Of a stretch of DNA of 10,785 bases, positions 5,527-10,785 are shown one piece after another; position 1 is the stretch's first letter, and each line of letters starts with the position of its first letter. The DNA lies in the NCBI GenBank assembly GCA_003520365.1, contig DOUW01000378.1, forward strand, positions 23,022 through 33,806, given 5' to 3'. A program made the position numbers and the translations under genes. The stretch is from Massilia sp. GTDB taxonomy: Bacteria; Pseudomonadota; Gammaproteobacteria; Burkholderiales; Burkholderiaceae_D. The notes below the pieces were generated by a model. The model saw only the letters and a program-made list of their open reading frames with translations. It was not told where the DNA came from and made no database searches.

Positions 5527-6414
5527 TTAGGCCTTGTCGCGCTTGAAGACTTTGGCCAGGCCCGCGACCAGTGCGAACCCGGCAATCGCGATGATCTTGG
5601 CGAACTTCGCCAGGAAGGCCGCCATCACCGCAAACAGGCCCAGCTTCTTGGCGGCGACGCCGGTCACCAGCGCGGCAATGCCGTATTCCGCGACCTTGTC
5701 GGTGCTGGCATCGAAATCCGCATAGGTTTTGCCGGCATTGAAGCTGGTCTGCGCGAGCAGGGTCTGGACGAAAGGTTTGTTGGCCGCCAGCGAGTCGAAA
5801 CCGGAGACGAGGTTCATCGACAGATAGCCTTCCCGCCCCAGCACATAGGTGTTGTAGTTGGCGCCGTGTTCCGCCTCCGTGACGCCCTTGTCCTTGCTTT
5901 CGATCGCCCACACCAGGCGGTGCGATGCCTTGTCGTAAGTGGGCTTCTGGCTCCAGCCGACGATTTCCATTTCCGGCATGCCGCGGGCCTGGCGCTCCTC
6001 GTTGCCTTCCTCGGTGCCTTGCTTCAGGCTCGCGAGCAGTTCGTCGGCATCCCAGTCCGCGGCTTCGTCGTCCTTGATGTAGCCGGCGTCGATGTAGCGT
6101 GGGACCACGAAGCTGTCGCTGTCGGGCGGCAGGATGATGCCGAGCCGCGAAGGGTCTTCGCCATTGCCCATGGCCTTCAATAGCTGGTCGGCCTGCGGTT
6201 GGGGAACGAAGGAATAGCCTTCCGGGAGTTTCAGCGTGGCCTGTTTGCCGAGGTCGATCTCGGCCGGCCCGGCCTTGACGGCCGTGCGGACCGCCGCCAT
6301 CGCCGCGTTCATTTCGGCTTCCTGGTCGATCTTGCCGGACTGGGCGTTGGCACCGGCGAAGGCGAACGACAAGACCAGCGCACTGGTGGTGCGCGCAAAC
6401 GAATCGGCTTTCAT
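5527..6414 (-). CDS. DUF2167 family exported membrane-anchored protein
   Basis: The 295-residue protein fits the DUF2167 family, whose function is unknown. It has a signal peptide cut after GANA (residue 24). The DUF2167 hallmarks follow: LPEGYSFV (63-70), GYIKDDEAADWDADELL (111-127), GTEEGNEERQARG (133-145), EIVGWSQKPTYD (150-161), RLVWAIE (166-172), LGREGYLSMNLV (192-203), and FNAGKTYADFDASTDKVAEYGIAALVTGVAAKK (225-257). A hydrophobic C-terminal segment (about 260-288) ends in KRDKA, which would leave the body in the periplasm held by a C-terminal membrane helix. The ATG at 6414 has only a weak purine stretch before it. A TACAAT -10 box lies 74 bases upstream. The two downstream exported genes probably belong to the same transcript. 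Confidence 0.88.
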   Translation of the reverse strand: MKADSFARTTSALVLSFAFAGANAQSGKIDQEAEMNAAMAAVRTAVKAGPAEIDLGKQATLKLPEGYSFVPQPQADQLLKAMGNGEDPSRLGIILPPDSDSFVVPRYIDAGYIKDDEAADWDADELLASLKQGTEEGNEERQARGMPEMEIVGWSQKPTYDKASHRLVWAIESKDKGVTEAEHGANYNTYVLGREGYLSMNLVSGFDSLAANKPFVQTLLAQTSFNAGKTYADFDASTDKVAEYGIAALVTGVAAKKLGLFAVMAAFLAKFAKIIAIAGFALVAGLAKVFKRDKA

Positions 6415-6488
6415 GGCGTGTCCCGGGTAGTGGTGCGCAGGTGCGAGCGGCCGCGATGGCGCGGTGCCGCCTGTCGCTTTTTGTCGTT

Positions 6489-6494
6489 ATTGTA
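6489..6494 (-). promoter_or_regulatory. Candidate -10 box for the DUF2167 operon
   Basis: TACAAT on the minus strand matches five of six consensus positions, 74 bases before the ATG at 6414. No -35 consensus is seen at the proper distance, which would suit a promoter that needs an activator; the CCAATT repeats at 6521-6536 lie just upstream. Confidence 0.4.
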
Positions 6495-6520
6495 GGGGAC
6501 CCGAGAGCGCCGAATACTCA

Positions 6521-6536
6521 CCAATTGTTGCCAATT
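6521..6536. repeat. CCAATT direct repeat upstream of the DUF2167 gene
   Basis: CCAATT occurs at 6521-6526 and again at 6531-6536, ten bases apart, about one helical turn. It is AT-rich in an otherwise GC-rich gap and lies around the -35 to -50 zone relative to the TACAAT box. It could be a binding site for a regulator; there is no direct proof. Confidence 0.3.
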
Positions 6537-6582
6537 TGAACTTTTTGAGGCCGCCGGATCGGCCGCAGCGACAGGGTGCCGT

Positions 6583-7986
6583 TCACGGCGCCAGCCAGGG
6601 CCCCGCAGCCGCCAGCATCGCCTCGACGCCCCGGCCCACCGTCGGCGTGATGGTCGGCGCGAACTGGGGCGAATGGTTCGAGGGGATCTCATTGACCCGG
6701 CCTTCCCGCTCGAGCCGGTCATACAGTGCCGGGTCGGTTCCGCCCACTGCCCAGTAGACGGAAGGAACATCCCAGGCCCGTGCGAACCAGCTGAAATCCT
6801 CGCTGGCCGACGCCGGGACGATCTCGCCGACCTGGTCCGCACCGAAGCGGCCTTTCAATGCCGCCACGACCTTGGGCGTTGCCACTTTGTCGTTGTAGGT
6901 CGCGGGGAAATGTCCTTGTTCCTCGAACGCCGGCGGCTTGGGAGCATTCGAGGCGGCCGCTTCCGCGTTGATGATGCGCCTGATGGCGCCAAGAACGGTC
7001 TTGCGTACCTGCTCGTCGAAGGTGCGGATGTTCAGGTGCATCGTCGCATCGTTCGGAATGATGTTGGCGCTGCTTCCCGCCTGCAGCGCACCGACGGTGA
7101 CGACCGCGCCCTCGGTGATGCCGACCTCGCGCGAGACAACGGTCTGCAAACGCATCACCGATGCGGCGGCCATCACCACCGGATCGACCGTTTTTTCCGG
7201 CGCCGAGCCGTGCCCGCCGCGGCCGAACAGCGTCACGCCCAGGCTGTCGGACATCGACAGCATCAGGCCGATGCGGGTACCGATTCTGCCGGCGCGCAGG
7301 GGCATGACGTGCTGTCCCAGGACAACAGCCGGCTTCGGGAAGCGCTTGACCATGCCGTCGTCGATCATCGCGCGGGCGCCCTTGCCGGTTTCCTCCGCCG
7401 GCTGGAATACCGCCATGACCGTACCGCGCCAGTTCTTGCGGTGTTCGGCAAGCATCCGCGTCGCACCCATCAGCCAGGTGACGTGCATGTCGTGCCCGCA
7501 GGAGTGCGCGACCGGAACCGACGCGCCGGATGGCCCTTTGCCTTCCTTCTTGCTGGCATAAGGCAGCCCCGTATCCTCCTTCATGTCGAGCGCATCCATA
7601 TCGGCCCGCAGCAGCACGGTCGGGCCGTCGCCGTTGCGCAGGATGCCGACCACGCCGGTGCCGCCGACCTTTTCCGTCACCTCGAATCCCTGTTTGCGCA
7701 GCCAATCGGCCGCGATCTTCGCAGTACGGACTTCCTGCATCCCGAGTTCGGGGTTGGCGTGCAGGTCCTTGTAGACGGCTTCGAGCTCCCTGAGCAACGC
7801 AGCCGACGGACGCGGGAACGAGGCCGTTTTCGCCGGCATGCTTTCCTGCTGCTGTTGGGCATGGGCCGTGTCCATGATCGCTATCCCGGGGAACATGAAG
7901 ACCGTTCCCGCCAGCACGGTCAACCGTAAACCGGGAAGCCGCGCGACCCACCGCTGGAGCAGCGCCGACAAGGTTGGGATAGGCAT
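6583..7986 (-). CDS. Exported M20-family amidohydrolase/metallopeptidase
   Basis: The family removes acyl or aminoacyl groups from N-acyl amino acids or peptides (hippurate hydrolase and IAA-amino acid hydrolase types); the substrate here cannot be read from sequence. The 467-residue protein starts at the ATG at 7986, backed by GGAGG at 7993-7997; the longer in-frame reading to 8088 has no such site. A long signal peptide ends in AHA before QQQQ (residue 43), so it acts outside the cytosol, unlike many M20D enzymes. Motifs: LLRADMDAL (125-133), HSCGHDMH (161-168, Cys163 and His165 as metal ligands), AEETGKGA (197-204), GQHVMPLRAG (224-233), GRGGHGSAPEKTVDP (255-269), SASEDF (393-398) and NHSPQF (437-442). 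All usual metal and active residues appear present. A 168-base gap separates it from the DUF2167 gene. Confidence 0.92.
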   Translation of the reverse strand: MPIPTLSALLQRWVARLPGLRLTVLAGTVFMFPGIAIMDTAHAQQQQESMPAKTASFPRPSAALLRELEAVYKDLHANPELGMQEVRTAKIAADWLRKQGFEVTEKVGGTGVVGILRNGDGPTVLLRADMDALDMKEDTGLPYASKKEGKGPSGASVPVAHSCGHDMHVTWLMGATRMLAEHRKNWRGTVMAVFQPAEETGKGARAMIDDGMVKRFPKPAVVLGQHVMPLRAGRIGTRIGLMLSMSDSLGVTLFGRGGHGSAPEKTVDPVVMAAASVMRLQTVVSREVGITEGAVVTVGALQAGSSANIIPNDATMHLNIRTFDEQVRKTVLGAIRRIINAEAAASNAPKPPAFEEQGHFPATYNDKVATPKVVAALKGRFGADQVGEIVPASASEDFSWFARAWDVPSVYWAVGGTDPALYDRLEREGRVNEIPSNHSPQFAPTITPTVGRGVEAMLAAAGPWLAP

Positions 7987-7992
7987 GATGGA

Positions 7993-7997
7993 CCTCC
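7993..7997 (-). promoter_or_regulatory. Ribosome binding site that fixes the M20 gene start
   Basis: GGAGG on the minus strand lies six bases before the ATG at 7986 and decides that start over in-frame codons further upstream. Confidence 0.85.
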
Positions 7998-8050
7998 ACG
8001 AAGGTTGGTCGAACGCAGCCGCGCAGCCGCCCGCCTTTCGGCCGACGCGA

Positions 8051-8066
8051 TGTGACCTAGGCCACG
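8051..8066. promoter_or_regulatory. Near-palindrome upstream of the M20 gene, CRP/FNR-like
   Basis: GTGACCTAGGCCAC (8052-8065) is a palindrome with one mismatched pair. With its flanks it reads TGTGA, six bases, then CCACG, which fits one half of the CRP consensus (TGTGA-N6-TCACA) perfectly and the other at three of five positions. It lies about 65 bases before the M20 ATG. The match is suggestive only, and no promoter boxes are evident beside it. Confidence 0.3.
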
Positions 8067-8138
8067 ATCGGGACTCGACTGCCAGCAAAATCCTTGGTTC
8101 CTGATCCTAGCACGGGGCAGGCGGCGGCACGGCGTACG

Positions 8139-8164
8139 AAAAAAAGCCGGGGCCAGGCCCCGGC
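8139..8164 (-). terminator. Rho-independent terminator of phaZ
   Basis: On the minus strand GCCGGGGC and GCCCCGGC pair around a short centre (8146-8164) and are followed by seven Ts (8145 down to 8139). It starts 24 bases after the phaZ stop at 8189. It isolates phaZ from the M20 gene downstream. Confidence 0.92.
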
Positions 8165-8188
8165 AAGCGCTGCGTCTGACTGGTCGTG

Positions 8189-9943
8189 TCAGTTTGCCGG
8201 TGGGCAGCTGCCGATGATGTAGTAGCCGGCCGAGGTCTGCGCCAGGGTGCTGGTATAGAAGGTGTTGTTCAGCCCCATGTTCTGGTTCGAGCCGTTGGCC
8301 AGCGCATAGCCGCCGCTGGCGTGGGCACGCCCGGCCTGCACGTGGCTGTAGTTGCTGGCCGTGGTCGCGGTGCAGACGAAGCCGGAGCCGGTGCTGCCGG
8401 TTACCGTTGCCGAGCGCGCGCTTTCCACGCCGCCGTTGCCGACGGCCGAGACCTGGTAGCCGTAGCTGGTCGAGGCAGCCAAGCCGCTGTCGGTGTAGCC
8501 GGTCGCCGTCAGCACCGTGCCGTTGACCTTGCTGCCGTTGCGGTAGACGTTGTAGCCGGTGGCGCCGTTCGCGGCGTTCCAGCCCAGCGTGATGCTGCTG
8601 GCCGTGCTGTTTGTCACCGCCAGGCCGGCCGGCGGCTGCAGCGCCGGCGCCGTGCCGACCAGGAATTGCGGGATGGCGCAGGCGTTCGAGGTCAGGCCGG
8701 TCGTGCTGTCGGTCGCGCTGACCGTACCGTTGTAGTAGCCGTCGGCGCGGCCGCCGTAGGCCTTGCTGAAGCTGGCGCCGCTGCCGGCCGCGGCGTCGTT
8801 CACCGGCGTCGGGCCGTTCAGGGTCACCTGGTAGCTGGCGATCGTGCCGCCGCTGGCGGCGCCGTTGACGGTAACGGTCGAACCCGAGACGGTCGCGCTG
8901 CACGAATTCATGACGGGCGCCGCCGCGCGCGCCACGCGCAGGTTGTTCTTGAACCAGAAGTCCATCACGAAGGACGGGTAGTTGACCTTGGTCGCGTCCA
9001 CGTAGTTGCTGTTCTGGCCGCCGGTGCCGGCCGGCCAGGCGTGGCCCATGCCGGTGACCGTGATCTCGGAGGTGCGCAGCTTGCCGTTGGCGTCAAGGTA
9101 GGGGATGTTGCTGCCGCCGGTCGGCACGGTGACGGTCGTCCCCTTGGTGAAGCTGCCGCCGTAGGCGATGCGCATTGCCGCCGCGTCGAGCGGGCCATAG
9201 CCTTGCGCCACCGTGTAGTCGTTGGTGCCCCAGATGACGCCGGCGACCTGGGTCGCGAATTGCGGCGCGTTGGTGCCGGCCAGGTTCTTGCAGTTGTTGC
9301 CGGCCGTGGTCGCGGTGAAGCCCGACGGCACCACGCCGATCTGCGCGGTCGACACGCCGAGCGCCGGTCCGGCGTTGATGCCGATGCCGGCGAAGATGTC
9401 GGGCGCCAGGCAGCCCATCACCATGGTCTGGGCGCCGCCCGAGGACAGGCCGGTGACGTAGACCTGCTTGGGATCGATCGCGTACTGCGGGTTGCTGACG
9501 AAGCGGTTGATCAGGTCGAGCAGGATGCCGGCATGGCCAGTGCTGCGGCTGTAGGTCGTCCTGGCCCAGTCCCAGCAGTGCACGCCATAGACGTTGCCGG
9601 TGGCGTTCGGCGCCAGGATCACGGCGCCATACTGGTCGGCCACCGCTTTCCAGTTGTAGCCCTTGTCGCTGCTGCTGTCGATGACGTCGCCGGCGGCGGT
9701 CTGGGAGCAGCCGTGCAGCACCAGCACCAGGGCGCGCTTGCCGGCCAGGGCAGGGGCGCTGGCGGGCCAGTAGTAATAGCCGGTGAGGGCGCCGCCGTTG
9801 ACGGTGTCGCTGGCCCAGGTCTGGTTGGCGCTCCAGGTGCCGGGACCGGCCTGGACCTGCGCCTGCGCCGGCAGGGCAAGACAGGACGCGAACGCCGCGG
9901 CCAGGGCGGCATGCCGGACCGTTGTGTGAAAAGCAAATGCCAT
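8189..9943 (-). CDS. phaZ: Extracellular polyhydroxybutyrate (PHB) depolymerase, catalytic-FN3-binding domain type
   Basis: It hydrolyses external poly(3-hydroxybutyrate) granules to soluble oligomers. The 584-residue protein has a signal peptide ending PAQA (residue 28). An alpha/beta-hydrolase domain (about 30-340) carries LVLHGCS (74-80, oxyanion His77), the lipase box GLSSG (165-169, nucleophile Ser167), GTNDYT (Asp242) and GMGHAW (His301). The oxyanion His comes before the lipase box, as in type 2 catalytic domains. Residues 345-425 are an unassigned beta-rich module bracketed by Cys348 and Cys422. A fibronectin type III domain follows (about 436-517). The end (524-580, VCTATTASNYSHVQAGRAH, GSNQNMGLNNTFYT, YYIIGSC) is a typical PHB-binding domain. 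The ATG at 9943 is fixed by GGAGG at 9949-9953. phaZ is a family symbol; the exact polymer is inferred. Confidence 0.92.
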   Translation of the reverse strand: MAFAFHTTVRHAALAAAFASCLALPAQAQVQAGPGTWSANQTWASDTVNGGALTGYYYWPASAPALAGKRALVLVLHGCSQTAAGDVIDSSSDKGYNWKAVADQYGAVILAPNATGNVYGVHCWDWARTTYSRSTGHAGILLDLINRFVSNPQYAIDPKQVYVTGLSSGGAQTMVMGCLAPDIFAGIGINAGPALGVSTAQIGVVPSGFTATTAGNNCKNLAGTNAPQFATQVAGVIWGTNDYTVAQGYGPLDAAAMRIAYGGSFTKGTTVTVPTGGSNIPYLDANGKLRTSEITVTGMGHAWPAGTGGQNSNYVDATKVNYPSFVMDFWFKNNLRVARAAAPVMNSCSATVSGSTVTVNGAASGGTIASYQVTLNGPTPVNDAAAGSGASFSKAYGGRADGYYNGTVSATDSTTGLTSNACAIPQFLVGTAPALQPPAGLAVTNSTASSITLGWNAANGATGYNVYRNGSKVNGTVLTATGYTDSGLAASTSYGYQVSAVGNGGVESARSATVTGSTGSGFVCTATTASNYSHVQAGRAHASGGYALANGSNQNMGLNNTFYTSTLAQTSAGYYIIGSCPPAN

Positions 9944-9948
9944 TAAAG

Positions 9949-9953
9949 CCTCC
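9949..9953 (-). promoter_or_regulatory. Ribosome binding site that fixes the phaZ start
   Basis: GGAGG on the minus strand lies five bases before the ATG at 9943. The frame is open to 10177, but the upstream part starts with TTG and lacks such a site. Confidence 0.88.
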
Positions 9954-10059
9954 GTTGCGTGAATCACTGCGATGGGCCCGGACGCGCGAGGACGTGAAGA
10001 CGCCTCTCGGTGGCCGGGATCGATGACACGAGGGGAAAGCAGGCAGCCGGCGGCGGGCG

Positions 10060-10089
10060 CTAGGAGGAAGGCGAGGAAAGCAGTTGCAT
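10060..10089 (-). CDS. Possible nine-residue leader reading frame before phaZ
   Basis: ATG at 10089 opens a frame reading MQLLSSPSS and stops at TAG (10060-10062). GGAG at 10097-10100 lies seven bases upstream, a proper spacing. It sits inside the predicted phaZ leader, about 117 bases before the phaZ ATG. A short frame with a ribosome site can occur by chance in GC-rich DNA, so this is a weak call. Confidence 0.2.
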   Translation of the reverse strand: MQLLSSPSS

Positions 10090-10138
10090 GGCGGGTCTCC
10101 GGCTGTTGTTGTCGTCGCGACGGGAAGTCGCCAAGCTT

Positions 10139-10166
10139 ATTGTAGTCACGGAACAATTGCACACAA
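10139..10166 (-). promoter_or_regulatory. Candidate phaZ promoter
   Basis: On the minus strand TTGTGT (10166-10161) and TACAAT (10144-10139) are separated by 16 bases. The -10 matches at five of six positions and the -35 at three, so it may need help or be under repression. It would start RNA near 10132, giving a leader of about 190 bases. The -35 lies inside the near-palindrome at 10157-10177. Confidence 0.45.
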
Positions 10167-10177
10167 CTGGTGCGCAA
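10157..10177. promoter_or_regulatory. Near-palindrome overlapping the phaZ -35, likely operator
   Basis: TTGCACAC (10157-10164) and GTGCGCAA (10170-10177) are inverted repeats with one mismatch in eight pairs around a five-base centre, 21 bases in all. It covers the -35 hexamer of the candidate phaZ promoter, the position expected for a repressor site. It does not resemble the ohrR operator, so a different regulator is implied. Confidence 0.45.
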
Positions 10178-10200
10178 GCACGCTGTTTGTGCGGCTTTGC

Positions 10201-10235
10201 ACAGGAGACCGGTCCTGATTGAGCCGGTCTCCTGT
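10201..10235 (-). terminator. Perfect 12-pair hairpin after ohrR (terminator-like, no U-tract)
   Basis: ACAGGAGACCGG (10201-10212) and CCGGTCTCCTGT (10224-10235) pair perfectly around an 11-base loop, 11 bases after the ohrR stop. Neither flank has a T-run (the minus-strand continuation is GCAAAGCC), so it may end transcription inefficiently, act with Rho, or protect the mRNA 3' end. Confidence 0.5.
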
Positions 10236-10246
10236 TGACTGCCGGG

Positions 10247-10702
10247 TCAGGCGTTGTCGGTCAGGCTCGCCCGCAACTGGTCGAGTTGCTTCTTGAGGGT
10301 CGCGATGTCCTGCAGGCCGCAGCCGCTGGCGCACATCACCTGGGAGGGAAACTTGGCTGCTTCCTTGCGCATCTCGCTGCCGTGTTCGGTCAGCGAGATG
10401 ATGACCTGGCGTTCGTCGTTCGCCGCGCGTACCCGGTGCACCAGCCCGGCCTGTTCCATCCGCTTGAGCAGCGGCGTCAGGGTCGCCGAATCCAGCAGCA
10501 GGCGTTCGCCGATGCTCGATACCGTCTGCTCGTCCTGCTCCCACAAGACCATCAGGACCAGGTACTGCGAATAGGTGATGTCGAGCTTCTTGAGCAGCTT
10601 GCGATACAGCTTGCTCATCGCCAGCGAGGTCGAGTACAGGGCAAAGCACAGCTGATCGTCGAGCTGGGGAGCGCCCTCTGCGGATTTGTTCTTGCGGTTC
10701 AT
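10247..10702 (-). CDS. ohrR: Organic peroxide-sensing MarR-family repressor OhrR (2-Cys type)
   Basis: OhrR is a dimeric winged-helix repressor that lets go of DNA when a reactive Cys is oxidised by organic hydroperoxides, releasing the peroxidase gene ohr. The 151-residue protein has the OhrR N-terminal signature [23 protein letters not shown], with sensing Cys19. Tyr33 and Tyr44 match the Tyr pair that hydrogen-bonds the sensing Cys in Xanthomonas OhrR, and Cys124 and Cys128 match its Cys127 and Cys131 at the same spacing from the sensor. The winged helix spans about 60-105 ([39 protein letters not shown]). The start is forced: a stop lies eight codons upstream with no other start codon between. 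No ribosome site exists, because the promoter ends six bases before the ATG. ohr is not in this window. Confidence 0.93.
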   Translation of the reverse strand: MNRKNKSAEGAPQLDDQLCFALYSTSLAMSKLYRKLLKKLDITYSQYLVLMVLWEQDEQTVSSIGERLLLDSATLTPLLKRMEQAGLVHRVRAANDERQVIISLTEHGSEMRKEAAKFPSQVMCASGCGLQDIATLKKQLDQLRASLTDNA

Positions 10703-10708
10703 GTCGCG

Positions 10709-10737
10709 AGTATAGGTAGCACACTATCTAATTGCAA
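10709..10737 (-). promoter_or_regulatory. ohrR promoter
   Basis: On the minus strand TTGCAA (10737-10732) and TATACT (10714-10709) are 17 bases apart, the ideal spacing, with four and five matches to consensus. Only six bases lie between the -10 and the ATG, so the expected +1 is the A of the start codon. Confidence 0.8.
10713..10730. promoter_or_regulatory. Palindromic operator in the ohrR promoter
   Basis: TAGGTAG (10713-10719) and CTATCTA (10724-10730) are inverted repeats with one mismatch around a CACA centre. The palindrome fills the -35/-10 spacer and touches the -10, as expected for autorepression by a MarR-family protein. If ohr is divergent to the right, the same site may serve both genes. 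Confidence 0.7.
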
Positions 10738-10785
10738 GCGATTTCCAGGCAAGGCCGTGCGAACATGCCGAGGCGGCGGGGGGGG
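10738..10785. other. Right-edge sequence without a recognised gene
   Basis: These 48 bases upstream of the ohrR promoter hold no readable gene. The window ends in eight consecutive Gs (10778-10785), which could be real or a sequence or contig end. A divergent gene, possibly ohr, would have to begin further right. Confidence 0.4.

Larger units (their letters stand above)
9944..10246 (-). other. Intergenic region between ohrR and phaZ: phaZ promoter and long leader
   Basis: This 303-base stretch has no convincing gene. From right to left it holds an imperfect-looking but 12-pair hairpin after ohrR (10201-10235), a near-palindrome (10157-10177), a likely phaZ promoter (10139-10166), and a leader of about 190 bases with a possible nine-codon reading frame (10060-10089) before the phaZ ribosome site. 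The frame open from 10177 encodes a hydrophobic, lipobox-like stretch (FLAFLLAPAAGC), but without a credible start. Confidence 0.6.

Noticed and set aside
6541..6582. GC-rich inverted repeat after the M20 gene as terminator
   Set aside because: Only a four-pair GCCG/CGGC stem is visible and there is no T-run.
6673..7929. Long plus-strand frame opposite the M20 gene
   Set aside because: The product is rich in Arg, His and Gly with no motif; the minus-strand frame contains all M20 motifs and a ribosome site.
8186..9946. 586-codon open frame on the plus strand opposite phaZ
   Set aside because: It is a GC-rich antisense shadow with a low-complexity Ala/Gly/Arg/Val product and no family features, while the minus strand encodes a complete depolymerase.
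1951..10166. Ten-base word TTGCACACAA shared by the tatA leader and the phaZ operator
   Set aside because: In almost 11 kb on two strands many pairs of ten-base words match by chance, and the flanks do not agree.
9944..10177. N-terminal extension of phaZ with a lipoprotein-like stretch (FLAFLLAPAAGC)
   Set aside because: It would start with TTG without a ribosome site, crosses the likely promoter, and the ATG at 9943 has a good GGAGG and its own signal peptide.
10765..10785. ATG near the right edge as the start of ohr
   Set aside because: The readable residues (MPRRR) do not match the start of Ohr proteins, no ribosome site precedes it, and the rest is a G-run.

Overview
The window looks like a GC-rich betaproteobacterial chromosome, most likely Burkholderiales and perhaps the Massilia/Oxalobacteraceae group. 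That taxonomic reading is an inference. It rests on the order hisF-hisI-hisE-hinT-tatA-tatB-tatC, the sequence style of the Tat proteins, and an extracellular polyhydroxybutyrate (PHB) depolymerase with a typical substrate-binding domain. There are 13 protein-coding genes (the first is partial), and no rRNA, tRNA, CRISPR array or mobile element was seen.

Left third, plus strand (1-3521): the 3' part of hisF, then hisI and hisE (histidine biosynthesis, with overlapping or nearly abutting genes), a HIT-family hydrolase (hinT), and tatA, tatB and tatC (twin-arginine protein export). The block closes with a strong hairpin plus T-run at 3543-3566. It faces a minus-strand gene, so it may terminate in both directions.

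Middle (3586-7986), all minus strand. Reading leftward from 7986: a secreted M20-family amidohydrolase, a secreted DUF2167 protein with a C-terminal membrane segment, a secreted protein with two retropepsin-like folds whose catalytic motifs are both degenerate, and a small secreted protein of unknown function that overlaps the previous gene by 4 bases. Last comes a small orphan protein resembling the Xre/MbcA/ParS toxin-binding (DUF2384) domain. The three-gene exported set (DUF2167, retropepsin-like, unknown) is the least explained part of the window.

Right part (8139-10785), minus strand: an extracellular PHB depolymerase (phaZ) with its terminator and a leader of about 190 bases, then ohrR, a MarR-family organic-peroxide sensor with the 2-Cys cysteine layout. 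ohrR has a clear promoter with a palindromic operator inside the -35/-10 spacer, and the predicted transcript starts at the ATG itself (leaderless). Its usual partner ohr is not in the window and may lie just to the right.

No clearly new system is visible. The best candidates for follow-up are the exported cassette with a catalytically degraded double retropepsin, the orphan ParS/MbcA-like domain, and the regulatory DNA of ohrR and phaZ.
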